Source: Chloroflexota bacterium (GTDB taxonomy: Bacteria > Chloroflexota > Anaerolineae > Anaerolineales > UBA11579). From it: a stretch of DNA of 64,000 bases. Shown here piece after piece: positions 43,258 through 52,800 of the stretch. The DNA lies in NCBI GenBank assembly GCA_019456165.1, contig VRUJ01000007.1, positions 48,597 through 112,596 on the forward strand, read 5' to 3'. The notes under the pieces are model-generated. The model was not told the DNA's origin and did no database searches. It was given only the letters and a program-made list of their open reading frames with translations. The first letter of the stretch is position 1, and every line of letters starts with the position of its first letter. Made by a program: the position numbers and the translations under genes.

Positions 43258-43452
43258 AGGTTTTTCGGTTTTATTTAAAACTAGAGATTGCGCATAGCCA
43301 TGAAATCAACGATTTTACCTGAAATTTCTCCAATGTATTTTATGATATCTAAAGGTTGGACAAGATCAACATTGCATGACAGATTTCGCGACATTAAAGA
43401 ATAGATGAGTTAATAATGATTGATGTTTAACCTAGCTTCGTAATTATCTACT

Positions 43453-43488
43453 AAAAAGACCTGGATGGCAAATCATCCAGGTCTTTCT
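43453..43488 (-). terminator. Terminator after tRNA-Asp
   Basis: Perfect 13-bp stem AAAGACCTGGATG (43455-43467) / CATCCAGGTCTTT (43474-43486), 6-nt loop, then a T-run on the minus strand, directly after the tRNA-Asp gene. Confidence 0.9.
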
Positions 43489-43490
43489 TT

Positions 43491-43567
43491 TGGCGGTCCC
43501 GACGAGATTCGAACTCGCGATCTCCGCCTTGACAGGGCGGCGTGTTAAGCCACTACACTACGGGACC
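43491..43567 (-). tRNA. tRNA-Asp (GTC)
   Basis: A complete cloverleaf on the minus strand: acceptor GGTCCCG/CGGGACC, anticodon stem CCGCC/GGCGG with loop CTGTCAA (anticodon GTC), T-arm GCGAG-TTCGAAT-CTCGT, discriminator G, and an encoded CCA end. It is 77 nt with CCA. It has its own promoter (43580-43608) and terminator. Confidence 0.96.
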
Positions 43568-43579
43568 AAAGTGCGCAGC

Positions 43580-43608
43580 AGTGTACCATACGGGAGAATT
43601 AGCGTCAA
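43580..43608 (-). promoter_or_regulatory. Promoter of tRNA-Asp
   Basis: Minus-strand TTGACG (43603-43608), 17-nt spacer, TACACT (43580-43585), ending 12 nt before the tRNA. Confidence 0.75.
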
Positions 43609-43684
43609 GTTTTGGAAAAATATATTACCACAATCAACAATCTTTATCACCCAATTTTCTGGATATTATTAGAATTTCTTCCTC

Positions 43685-43713
43685 TTGCTCTAATCAAAAC
43701 GCGTGGTTATACT
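43685..43713 (+). promoter_or_regulatory. Promoter of relA/spoT-type gene
   Basis: TTGCTC (43685-43690), 17-nt spacer, TATACT (43708-43713). Transcription would begin about 15 nt before ATG 43734. Confidence 0.55.
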
Positions 43714-43733
43714 AGACTATATTTGAGGTATCA

Positions 43734-45971
43734 ATGCGTATTGAGAATATTGTCGAAACCTTATCGGAGAAATACGATCAAGCGGATCACGAACTGATCC
43801 TTCGGGCTTATCGTGTTGCATCAAAAGCACATAAGCGTCAGAAGCGCGCCTCTGGGGAGCCATACATCAATCACTGTATCGCCGTTGCAGCTATCCTAGG
43901 AGAAATGCATGTCCCGCCAGCAGTTATCGTAGCGGGATTATTGCATGATACCGTAGAAGATACAAAGACCACTCTTGAAGATATCGAGCGAGATTTTGGA
44001 GGCGAGGTAGCAAGTTTGGTTGATGGGGTTACAAAGCTTACACAATTACCTCGAGTTTCACGTGGAGATCAGCGCTCGAATGGAAAACCGGAGAAAGCCG
44101 GAAAGGGCAAATTATCCAGCAGAAAGACCACAGTTCGAGATAATGAATCTGGTACCTCAACCAAAAGCCGGCGTGCGGATTTGGCTTCCGAAACATTGCG
44201 AAAAACCTTTATGGCGATGGGTGAAGATGTTCGCGTTGTATTGATAAAACTAGCTGACCGCTTGCACAATATGCGCACGCTTGGCCATGTTCCTCAAGAT
44301 AAACGCGTTCGCGTTGCTCGCGAAACGCTTGATATTTTTGCACCTTTGGCTAGCCGTTTGGGTATCTGGCAAATGAAATGGGAGTTGGAGGATTTATCAT
44401 TCCGCTATGTAGACCCAGAGACTTACAAAGAAATCGCTGAAAATTTAGCCTCCCGGCGATCTGAGCGTGAACGCCAGATGTTAGAAATAGTCAGTGCCTT
44501 AGATACACTTTTTAATCAAAATAATATCAAAGTGGATATTTCAGGCCGCCCCAAACATATATATTCTATTTTTCGAAAAATGATGCGTAAAGGGGTTCCA
44601 TTTGACATGGTTCACGATGTCCGCGCCGTGCGGATAGCGGTTGAGGATATTCCTTCTTGCTATACAGTACTAGGGATAATTCATACGCATTGGAGTCCTA
44701 TCCCAGGGGAATTTGATGACTACATTGCTTCTCCAAAAGATAATTTTTACCAATCTTTACATACCGCTGTCATTTACGATGATGGAAAAACTTTAGAAGT
44801 CCAAATTAGAACACCGGACATGCATCAAAGTGCCGAGTATGGAATCGCTGCTCATTGGCGTTATAAAGAAGGAGTGGCCAGAGACGAAGATTATGAGCGA
44901 CGCATTGTTTGGCTAAGACAGATAATGGAATGGATGCAAGATGTTGAGGATGCCGCTGAGTTTGTAGATAGTATGAAATCGGACGTTTTCAGCGATCGAG
45001 TTTACGCGTTCACACCGCTAGGGGATATCATTGATTTACCGGTAGGGTCTACGCCTATTGATTTTGCCTATCACGTGCATACCGAGATTGGTCATAGGTG
45101 TCGTGGGGCGAAAGTGAACGGTAAATTAGTTTCCCTGGATTACCAACTTCAGACCGGTGATCAAGTGGAAATCTTGACTGCAAAACGGGGAGGCCCAAGC
45201 CGGGATTGGTTGAATCCGAATCTTAAATTAATCAATACTCAGAGAGCGCGTTCAAAAGCACGTCGCTGGTTCAAATTACAAGACCGGAAACAAAATGTTA
45301 GTTTAGGGAAACAGCAACTGGACCGTGAGCTGCGCAGATTAAGTCTTACTGATGTTGATTTGGGGTCTTTGGCAAAAGACCTAAATTTGCGCAACGTAAA
45401 CGAAATGTATATGTCAATTGGGATTGGGGATCTTTCCTTAGGCGGGATAATTAACCAGCTTACATTAGAAGAAAAAATATTAGATGAATTTACTTTCGAG
45501 ACTGAGGACACTGAAGCTGCACCGGTAATTGATGATTCGATTACGATCCAAGGATTAAAAGGATTGATGACTACAATGGCTAAATGTTGTAAACCAGCGC
45601 CTGGGGATGAAATCATTGGTTATATAACACGAGGTAGAGGAGCAACAATCCATCGCCAGGATTGCCCCAACGTACTCCGGGTGCGTGACCGCGAACGTTT
45701 GGCCCAGGTCTCTTGGGGAGAATCGAAGCATACTTATCCAGTTGCCGTAAGAATCAAAGCATATGATAGGGATGGTCTTTTGCGAGACGTTTCAACATTG
45801 ATCTCAGAAGAGAGGATTAATATGCGTAATGTGAATATCACTGTCCGGCAGAGTCAGGCCGTATTCGACTTGATTCTGGAAGTAGGGAATATCAACCAAT
45901 TGAGCCGAGTGCTAACCAGGGTGGAATCACTCCCTAATGTGATGGAAGCCAGGCGAGTGAAACCAGGATAA
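43734..45971 (+). CDS. rel: RelA/SpoT-type (p)ppGpp synthetase/hydrolase
   Basis: A 745-residue bifunctional stringent-response enzyme. The HD hydrolase domain covers ~25-200 (HCIAVAAILGEMH, AGLLHDTVEDT, VRVVLIKLADRLHNMRTL). Its histidines and the HDxxED motif are present, so hydrolysis should be active. The synthetase domain (~235-380) has KDNFYQSLHTAV and VQIRTPDMHQSAEYGIAAHWRYK. A TGS domain follows at ~420 (VYAFTPLGDIIDLPVGSTPIDFAYHVH), then a conserved CCKPAPGDEIIGYIT zinc-finger-like segment and a C-terminal ACT domain. An unusual ~45-residue basic Ser/Lys-rich insertion (around GDQRSNGKPEKAGKGK) interrupts the HD domain. The gene has its own promoter and precedes moeA by 41 nt. Confidence 0.94.
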   Translation: MRIENIVETLSEKYDQADHELILRAYRVASKAHKRQKRASGEPYINHCIAVAAILGEMHVPPAVIVAGLLHDTVEDTKTTLEDIERDFGGEVASLVDGVTKLTQLPRVSRGDQRSNGKPEKAGKGKLSSRKTTVRDNESGTSTKSRRADLASETLRKTFMAMGEDVRVVLIKLADRLHNMRTLGHVPQDKRVRVARETLDIFAPLASRLGIWQMKWELEDLSFRYVDPETYKEIAENLASRRSERERQMLEIVSALDTLFNQNNIKVDISGRPKHIYSIFRKMMRKGVPFDMVHDVRAVRIAVEDIPSCYTVLGIIHTHWSPIPGEFDDYIASPKDNFYQSLHTAVIYDDGKTLEVQIRTPDMHQSAEYGIAAHWRYKEGVARDEDYERRIVWLRQIMEWMQDVEDAAEFVDSMKSDVFSDRVYAFTPLGDIIDLPVGSTPIDFAYHVHTEIGHRCRGAKVNGKLVSLDYQLQTGDQVEILTAKRGGPSRDWLNPNLKLINTQRARSKARRWFKLQDRKQNVSLGKQQLDRELRRLSLTDVDLGSLAKDLNLRNVNEMYMSIGIGDLSLGGIINQLTLEEKILDEFTFETEDTEAAPVIDDSITIQGLKGLMTTMAKCCKPAPGDEIIGYITRGRGATIHRQDCPNVLRVRDRERLAQVSWGESKHTYPVAVRIKAYDRDGLLRDVSTLISEERINMRNVNITVRQSQAVFDLILEVGNINQLSRVLTRVESLPNVMEARRVKPG

Positions 45972-46012
45972 TTTTTATATTATAAAACTGTCAAAGGATT
46001 GAAAATCGTCTT

Positions 46013-47251
46013 ATGCTTAGCGTATCTGAAGCTCAGAGAAAACTATTAGAAACTCTAATACCTGTCGAAACAGAGATCACAACCTTAACGCAAGCTGCGG
46101 GAAAAGTATTGGGCGAAGCGATTGTGGCTGATTTAGATTACCCTCCTTTTTCAAATTCAAGCATGGATGGATTTGCTGTTAAGGCCGCAGATCTCAGAGG
46201 TGCAAGCACGAATCGGCCTAAGAACTTGAAAGTTGTGGATGACCTTGCGGCAGGTTATATTGCTGGTGTAAGTTTAAAAGAAGGGGAGGCAATCCGGATC
46301 ATGACCGGCGCTCCAGTACCAAAAGGTGCAGATACAGTAATACCAGTTGAAATGACTGATTTCAACACACGAGATAGCGGCTCTCCTCTACCTGGCAGCG
46401 TGAATGTGTTTCAATCCGTGGAATATGGCAGTTTTGTGCGCCAAGAGGGAGAAGATTTTCAAAAAGGCACATCCTTAATTTCTCCTGGGCATCGTTTACG
46501 ACCGCAGGAAATTGGTCTTCTGGCTATGCTAGGAAAACAAGAAATAGTTACATACCGAGTTCCAAGAGTTGGCTTGTTCTCAACAGGGGATGAGCTTTTA
46601 CCATTGGATGCAAATTTAGAACCTGGAAAAATCAGAGAAACTAATTCCTATACCTTAGGCGGATTAGTTGCAAGTTGTGGGGCAGAACCAATCTATCTGG
46701 GAATAGCAAAAGATCGACAGGATGCGGTTAAAAATTTATTGGATGACGCAATTGCAAAGGGTGTAGATTTAATCGTTTCCTCTGCTGGGGTGAGTGTCGG
46801 GGCTTTTGATTTTGTCCGTAAAGTGATTGAGAAATTTGGAAAACTTGGTTTTTGGAAAGTCAACATGCGGCCAGGCAAACCAATCGCCTTTGGAAGTTAC
46901 CAGCAGGTTCCATTTGTGGGGCTGCCGGGGAATCCGGTTTCCGCTTTTGTAGGGTTTGAGGTATTTTTACGTCCAGCTTTATATTTGCTGGCTGGATTAA
47001 AAGATTGGTCTCGAAAAGTCCAAAAGGTCAGGCTGTTGGAACCAATTGAATCGGATGGCCGGGAAAGCTATTTGAGGGCGATAATTACATTCAAAGATGG
47101 CGAATGGGTTGCAAGACCGTTAAGGAGCCAAAGTTCTGGAAATCTATTTTCATTAACGCAATCGGATGGATTGATTGTTTTGCCTGCAGAAGAAAGCAAT
47201 TTGCAAGCCGGGGCAGAGATTGATGCGTGGTATTTCTCATTTGTCCCTTGA
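46013..47251 (+). CDS. moeA: Molybdopterin molybdenumtransferase
   Basis: A 412-residue MoeA, which inserts molybdate into adenylylated molybdopterin in the last step of molybdenum-cofactor synthesis. It has DYPPFSNSSMDGFAVK, IMTGAPVPKGADTVIPVE, VGLFSTGDELLP, KIRETNSYTLGGLV, SSAGVSVGAFDFV, MRPGKPIAFG and FVGLPGNPVSAFVGFEVFLRP. All family landmarks and the normal length are present. Molybdoenzymes such as formate dehydrogenase often contain selenocysteine, so a complete cofactor pathway would suit an organism that decodes UGA. No other mo genes are in the window. Confidence 0.94.
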   Translation: MLSVSEAQRKLLETLIPVETEITTLTQAAGKVLGEAIVADLDYPPFSNSSMDGFAVKAADLRGASTNRPKNLKVVDDLAAGYIAGVSLKEGEAIRIMTGAPVPKGADTVIPVEMTDFNTRDSGSPLPGSVNVFQSVEYGSFVRQEGEDFQKGTSLISPGHRLRPQEIGLLAMLGKQEIVTYRVPRVGLFSTGDELLPLDANLEPGKIRETNSYTLGGLVASCGAEPIYLGIAKDRQDAVKNLLDDAIAKGVDLIVSSAGVSVGAFDFVRKVIEKFGKLGFWKVNMRPGKPIAFGSYQQVPFVGLPGNPVSAFVGFEVFLRPALYLLAGLKDWSRKVQKVRLLEPIESDGRESYLRAIITFKDGEWVARPLRSQSSGNLFSLTQSDGLIVLPAEESNLQAGAEIDAWYFSFVP

Positions 47252-47293
47252 TAAATATTGTGATATTGGCTATTATTTGAGTTAGACTTAGAC

Positions 47294-47527
47294 ATGCCTA
47301 GAATAAAATGTCACTATGAGAATTGTAAATTTTTGGATGTCAGCTACTGCAGCGCGCCAAAAGTTGAAATAGATCCCTTCGATGGGTGTATGACCTATGA
47401 AGAGGTAGGCGCTCTTGTCCGCGAGGGAGTGATTGAGGATGATGGGGATACTTTAGAAGATGGATGGGAGGATATGGGGTTTGAAGACGATGATGATTTC
47501 TGGCTGGATGATGACGATGAATCGTAA
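47294..47527 (+). CDS. Small protein with DUF1540-like Cys motif and acidic tail
   Basis: A 77-residue protein. The first 35 residues contain four cysteines (KCHYENCKFLD, YCSAP, DGCMTYEE), recalling DUF1540-type zinc-binding segments of the form C-x4-C...C...C. The last 35 residues are strongly acidic (EDDGDTLEDGWEDMGFEDDDDF), pI very low. It lies 42 nt after moeA on the same strand. I do not recognise a specific function; the composition and separate start suggest a real small gene. Confidence 0.5.
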   Translation: MPRIKCHYENCKFLDVSYCSAPKVEIDPFDGCMTYEEVGALVREGVIEDDGDTLEDGWEDMGFEDDDDFWLDDDDES

Positions 47528-47652
47528 TTTGTCTGCCTGAGAAGTTGCCGAAGATTTATATTCAGAAATTACATACTAATATTATTTATCGCTGTATAAT
47601 TAGCAATAATCATTTGTAAAGGAATTAATCAAGTTAAGCGTTTTACAAAATC

Positions 47653-48432
47653 ATGGCAAATAACGATGAATCAACCACACAGGATTTACGCAAAGCTCTC
47701 GACCTATTAAAGGCGGGTAATTCTAAGGCGGCTAGGCCAATCCTGGTCCGATTGCTCAAAACCCACCCAGAACTTGAACAGGGTTGGTATATGCTGAGTT
47801 TTACTGTGCAGGATTCGCGCAAACAGATTTACGCGCTTGAACAGGTTTTGAATCTCAATCCTGAAAACGAGAAGGCTAGAGAGAGGCTGGCAAAGATTTC
47901 CGGGGATGCTGAACTCGAGGCTGAAGCGCAACCGGCGGTCGATAGCTCCAACCTTTTGGACGAACGCATGGGCTCCTTTGGCGGTTCGGATAATGCAGCT
48001 GAGGAGTCAGTATCTTCTGAGCCAGATTTGGAAACAGATCAAGTAACTGAAATACCTCCATTCAAACCTCCTGCCAGGCCAATAGAAGAAGAGCCGATAA
48101 CAACGCCAACTGATGACTACAGCTTCGAGGAAAAACCCAGCCGTAGGAGATTATTAATTCTTCTGTTATTGATCGTGGTGGTTGTGGGTGGAAGCGCCGT
48201 GGTCTATTTTGGCAGAAATCTAATATCATCAGATGTTGTTAGCCCAGAAGGTGACGAAACGTCAGCGCCTGTGGCCACACCAACTGAGGAACCAACTGAG
48301 AGAGGGGTCAGGCAGCTTGCTCCCACGTGGACGCCCACAGTTACGCCTCTGCCCACACAAACTCAAACACCGACAAGCACTTCAACTCCATTGCCTACAT
48401 TAGCGCCTATAACTGGGGTGCCAGAAACCTAA
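47653..48432 (+). CDS. TPR-containing single-pass membrane protein
   Basis: A 259-residue protein. Residues ~8-80 form two or three TPR-like helical hairpins (ALDLLKAGNSKAARPILVRLLKTHPE, LEQVLNLNPENEKARERLAKI). An acidic linker follows, then RRRLLILLLLIVVVVGGSAVVYF as one membrane helix at ~175, with basic residues on the cytosolic side. The outside tail of ~65 residues is Thr/Pro-rich (TPTWTPTVTPLPTQ pattern), typical of Chloroflexota surface stalks. No catalytic domain is seen; it is probably a scaffold. A clear Shine-Dalgarno sequence next to ATG 47653 is lacking. Confidence 0.65.
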   Translation: MANNDESTTQDLRKALDLLKAGNSKAARPILVRLLKTHPELEQGWYMLSFTVQDSRKQIYALEQVLNLNPENEKARERLAKISGDAELEAEAQPAVDSSNLLDERMGSFGGSDNAAEESVSSEPDLETDQVTEIPPFKPPARPIEEEPITTPTDDYSFEEKPSRRRLLILLLLIVVVVGGSAVVYFGRNLISSDVVSPEGDETSAPVATPTEEPTERGVRQLAPTWTPTVTPLPTQTQTPTSTSTPLPTLAPITGVPET

Positions 48433-48498
48433 CAATTTAGAAATTTTGAAAAAGCTTCGTTTCCCTTGATGGGATTCATAACATCATTTGAGATTTTG

Positions 48499-48527
48499 TT
48501 GACAAAAGATAAGGGGCATAGTAAACT
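48499..48527 (+). promoter_or_regulatory. Promoter of tRNA-Met
   Basis: TTGACA (48499-48504), 17-nt spacer, TAAACT (48522-48527), ending 12 nt before the tRNA. Confidence 0.7.
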
Positions 48528-48539
48528 TTTTTTATTATT

Positions 48540-48611
48540 GGCGAGGTAGCTCAACGGTAGAGCAGTGGACTCATAAGCCATTGGTTGTGGGTTCGATTCC
48601 CGCCCTCGCCA
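48540..48611 (+). tRNA. tRNA with CAT anticodon (elongator Met, or Ile2)
   Basis: Cloverleaf with acceptor GGCGAGG/CCTCGCC, D-arm GCTC/GAGC, anticodon loop CTCATAA, T-arm GTGGG-TTCGATT-CCCGC, and discriminator A. CCA is not encoded, unlike the tRNA-Asp gene in this window. The pair closing the anticodon loop is A-G (stem GTGGA/GCCAT), a mismatch. CAT can be elongator Met or lysidine-modified Ile2; the overall form resembles elongator Met. Confidence 0.88.
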
Positions 48612-48640
48612 CTAAGAGAATCGTTTTTAAAAACCAAACG

Positions 48641-48671
48641 AAAACCCGTGAGAGTCACGGGTTTTTTCTTT
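48641..48671 (+). terminator. Terminator after tRNA-Met
   Basis: AAAACCCGTGA (48641-48651) pairs with TCACGGGTTTT (48655-48665) around a 3-nt loop, followed by T-rich sequence. Confidence 0.9.
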
Positions 48672-48831
48672 TTACTCAAAATTGATTCTTTTGGATTTAC
48701 CTTATAAACAAGTGGAAATACCCGCTACCATCCCCAATAATTTTTGTTTAATAAAACCTATTTGTTGTAAATTGGATAATTGGGGAGCAGCCAATACTTT
48801 CCAATTGTATCCCAACGTTAATTCTTCCCGT

Positions 48832-48857
48832 ATCCAGTAAAATTTCAAGTACTGGAT
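48832..48857. promoter_or_regulatory. Inverted repeat upstream of double-receiver gene
   Basis: ATCCAGTA (48832-48839) and TACTGGAT (48850-48857), a perfect 8-bp inverted repeat with 10-nt spacing, 50 nt before ATG 48907. Spacing suits a protein-binding site better than an intrinsic terminator. Confidence 0.35.
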
Positions 48858-48906
48858 TCTACAAATTGTATTTAATGCTCGATTGGTTTACTAAAGGGCA
48901 AAATTA

Positions 48907-49767
48907 ATGATGACCAAAAATATTCTAATTGTTGAAGATGAGGACAACCTGGCCAGTACTCTTGCCCGGGCTTTAAGGCTGGGATCAAATGGAGGCTTTG
49001 AAGTGGTAGTGTGTGAATCGGGGGAAGATGCACTATCCAGGGCCGCGAACGAGAAATTTGACTTGGTGATAAGCGACCTGCGTTTACCGGGAATCGATGG
49101 ATTGGAAGTAATTGCCCAAATCGTAGAGACCTCCGGCAATACGCGCTCCATTCTGATGACCGGTTATGGTTCAGATGAAGTGAAGCAGCGTGCCAGTAAA
49201 ATCAGCGATGGTTATCTGCCCAAACCATTCGATATGTTAGATCTCTTGGTTTTGGTTCAGAGGGTGATCGATAAAACGGGAGAATTAGTGTCGGCCAAAA
49301 AAGAAGGTAATGGAAAATCTAACGATATGGGCACAAAGCCCCAAGTCCTGATCATGGAGGACGACCCTGGGCTGCGCAGAATCTATTCAAAAGCCCTTAC
49401 CAAGGGAAGCTTCGACGTACATCTGGCACCTACGGTCCAGGAAGCGCGTGAGGCGCTTGAAAACAATATCTTCAATATTTTTATCTGTGATATCCACATG
49501 GGCAGCGAGCGCGGTACCGATTTGCTCACCGAATATGGCGATAAGCTCAAGGAAAATAATACCGAGGTGATCATGGTATCGGCTTATGGGCAGTACCGTA
49601 CCCTGACTGAAGAAATGGGGGCAGATTTCTTTCTCGAAAAACCGATCTCATTGGGAACTTTAATTACCCTAATAGGTCGCTTGATTAACGATAACAAAGA
49701 TAAAGTGTCCCTCGAGAATACCAATGGGTCAAATTCAAACGATTCCCCGAAAACGGAGGCGCAATAA
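48907..49767 (+). CDS. Double receiver-domain response regulator
   Basis: A 286-residue protein made of two CheY-like receivers and no output domain. The first has ILIVEDEDN, phosphoacceptor in DLVISDLRLPGIDG, TGYGS and the Lys in YLPKPFD. The second has VLIMEDDPGLRR, FICDIHMGSERG, VSAYG and FFLEKPI. Between them is a short Lys/Asn-rich linker. It precedes the large histidine kinase by 62 nt and probably receives phosphate from it. Output could be by protein interaction. ATG 48907 and the next codon are both ATG. Confidence 0.88.
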   Translation: MMTKNILIVEDEDNLASTLARALRLGSNGGFEVVVCESGEDALSRAANEKFDLVISDLRLPGIDGLEVIAQIVETSGNTRSILMTGYGSDEVKQRASKISDGYLPKPFDMLDLLVLVQRVIDKTGELVSAKKEGNGKSNDMGTKPQVLIMEDDPGLRRIYSKALTKGSFDVHLAPTVQEAREALENNIFNIFICDIHMGSERGTDLLTEYGDKLKENNTEVIMVSAYGQYRTLTEEMGADFFLEKPISLGTLITLIGRLINDNKDKVSLENTNGSNSNDSPKTEAQ

Positions 49768-49829
49768 ACTATGTATGAACCTAATTTTGTAATAATCCAG
49801 TTTATTCAGACTAACCAAAGGATGATGCT

Positions 49830-52800
49830 ATGACTACACCCGAAACCCCTGATATGCCCGGTCCTCAAGAGGATCAAAGACGCGACTCAATGCCCGTACC
49901 GGAGAATCTCCCGGTACCAGAGCAAAGGACTGCCGTAGACCAAACGCCGGCAGCTATTCCAGTACCGCAGCAACAGGCTGCCGTAGATCCAACCCCTGCA
50001 GCGATTCCCAAGGAGGAACCTATGACTGTTTTGTCAGAACTGCCGGAGACCCCCCCGGAAAAACCAGTAAAGAAGAAACGCGGCAAGCCCAGAAAGAGCA
50101 AAAAAGAAAGCGGCCCAGGCTTCTTCGCCAGGCTGCGCACTGCACCCAGCACCTCGATTGGCGCGAGGTTGAATCTATCATTTATTTCAATCTCTGTGGT
50201 GCCGCTAGTTTTAACGGCCGTTTTCATGGGCGTTCTGGCCTTCGTCCAATCACGAACCGCATTACTAGCCGATGCTTTTGATGCGTTGGAAGCGGTAGAA
50301 ACCCTCAAGGTGGGCCAGCTTACTTCTTGGATCTCCGATCGTAAAGGTGATATTGTTTTTGCCAGCAACCTGGTGGTTGTCAAAGGTACAGCTGGTGTGA
50401 ATGAAGGTTTACCAACCATAGCAAGACTAAAGGATGACCCAACTGATCCGGGTTACATAGAGGCATATGCACGTGCTGAAGGTGTGTTGGGTTCTTTTTC
50501 CGCTGAAATTGCTGACGGTGTTTATGAGGACATAATGATGATCAACCTGGAGGGAGAGGTTGTATTTGCCCTAAACCCGCAGGATGTTGGAGATGATGTA
50601 TCCGCAGAACTCGTATTTCAAAATGGGCTAGAACAAACCTACGTCGCAGATATTGGATTCAACGTTGCGCACGGCGAGAATGACCTTAGGCTGGCCACTC
50701 CGGTGACGGACAGCCTGGGTGAAACTGTGGGTGTGCTCTTGTTCGAAATTGACATCCACAAATTTTTTGCAGACCTTTTGCAAGAACGAACCGGTCTGGG
50801 AGAAACTGGTGAAACTTACCTGGTGGGACAAGACAACCTGTTCCGCAGTGACTCCCGCTTTAGCGCTGACTTGGGTGTTGAAACCACTCTCTTGAACCCC
50901 GATATTCCTGTAAATACAGTAGCTGCTAATTCATCCTTGGCAGGCGAGCACGGTACCGAGATCATTGATGATTATCGCGGCCTACCGGTGTTGAGTTCTT
51001 GGGGACCTGTAGTAGTCCAGGAAGCTACAGACCTGGATGAAGATGGTGTTATCTGGGCGTTCATGGCTGAAATTGATGAGCCTGAAATTCTCCTTCCCGT
51101 AAATTCCCTGGCTAGCACAATCGCAATCGTGGCGGTGGCGCTTACGATAACTGTGGGTATTGTCGCTACTTTTATTTCCACCCGCTTATCAGCTGGCTTT
51201 ACCAACCCGGTGATTGCGCTTACCGACGCAGCCCAAAAGTTTACCGGCGGCGACCTAACTGCTCGTGCTCCTGTAACTACACAGGACGAGATCGGAACCC
51301 TGTCCACTGCGTATAACGAACTATCCGAACGAGTGGAAAACCTGCTAGAGGACTTGGAAGCAAGAGCTATTGAGATGGAGGCTTCTCAGAGAGTTACATT
51401 TGCAGCTTCCGAGCGTACCACACCTGAGGACTTCCTCAACCTGCTGGTGAACTTGATCAAGGATCAATTCGACGTTTACCACACGCAGCTGTACCTTACT
51501 GATGATGCGGGCGAGAATGCGGTGCTTACAGAAAGTACCGGATATGCCGGCCGCCAGCTGCTCGGCCGCGGCTTTTCACTGCCGCTAGACCAGGCTTCCC
51601 TGGTGGCTACCACGATCAACTCCGGAAAATCGGTTTTGGTTGAAGACGTTGCAGACGACCCCAACTTTGCTCCCAACCCATTGCTCCCGCTAACCAAATC
51701 TGAGTTGGTTGTGCCGCTGAAACTGGAAGACAGAATCCTCGGTGCGCTGGACATTCAGGATCGTGTAGCCCACCGCTTTACTGAAGACAGTATCCCGGTG
51801 TTTGAGAGCATGGTTGAGCAGGTAGCCTTCCTGTTTGAAAACGCTGAGCTGCTCGAGCAGATCACTTCTCAGACGACTGCGCTGGAAACCTTCGCTGAGC
51901 AGCTACGTGCTGCGGCAAGTGTTGCTAACCAGCTAGGCTCCATCCTGAACCCGGAGCAACTCTTGAACGAAGCCGTGGTTATCATGCAGAGCCGTTTTGG
52001 TCTGTATCACGTGCATATCTATCTAATGAATGAAGAAGAAACTGATCTGGCAGTCGAGGCTGGTTCTGGACAGGTTGGCGTTGTATTGAAGGAACGCCGC
52101 CACAGTATCGCTGTAGACAATGAAACCTCTGTGGTTGCCAAGGCGGCCCGTGATCTGTCACCAGTGATCGTTGAGGATTCCGAGACCTACGCCGGCTACG
52201 TTATGAATCCGCTTCTGCCGGATACTCGTTCTGAGTTGTCCGTACCGCTGGTGGCTGCCGGTAAAGTCCTAGGAGTGCTGGACATCCAGGACGAAAAACC
52301 CAACCGCTTCAGCCAAGAGGACGCCGACACGTTCTCCACACTGGGCGGACAAATCGCCACCACACTGCAGACCGCGCGTGTATTCGCCGAACAGGTTGCA
52401 ACTCAGGAAGAGCTCAAGGAACGCGAAGCTCAATTCCGCACCCTGGTCGACTACGCTCCAGAGGCCATCGTGGTGCTGGACGTAGACGCCGGCTTATTCG
52501 TCGAGGTCAACGACAATGCTGTCGAGATGTTTGGTTACAGCAAAGAACAATTTGAAAGGATGTCTTTCGCAGACATCAGCACACAAAACCAGGCGAGTGG
52601 AAAACCATCCGCGGATGCGATCTGGGATTACGTACAAACCACAACCGCAGGCGGAGCCCCGATCTTCGATTGGAGGCACAGGAAATCCGATGGCGAAACC
52701 TTTACTGCTGAGATCCGTTTGGTACGCCTGCCTGCCGTAGGACGCAACCTAGTGCGTGGCAGCATCACCGACATCACCGAGCGCAAAGAAGCTGAAGAAA

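Noticed and set aside
2322-43300. Insertion-sequence ends or CRISPR repeat for the TGCGCATAGCCA copies
   Set aside because: No transposase, no terminal inverted repeats, no regular spacing; the copies are about 20 kb apart.
43281-43394. 37-residue minus-strand ORF upstream of the radical SAM gene, possible RiPP precursor
   Set aside because: No ribosome-binding site, no leader/core pattern, and part of it is the dispersed 12-mer repeat; not enough to call a precursor.
49874-50419. Long minus-strand ORF inside the large kinase gene
   Set aside because: Antisense shadow of a well-conserved kinase; composition (Ser/Thr/Gly-rich) follows from codon complement.
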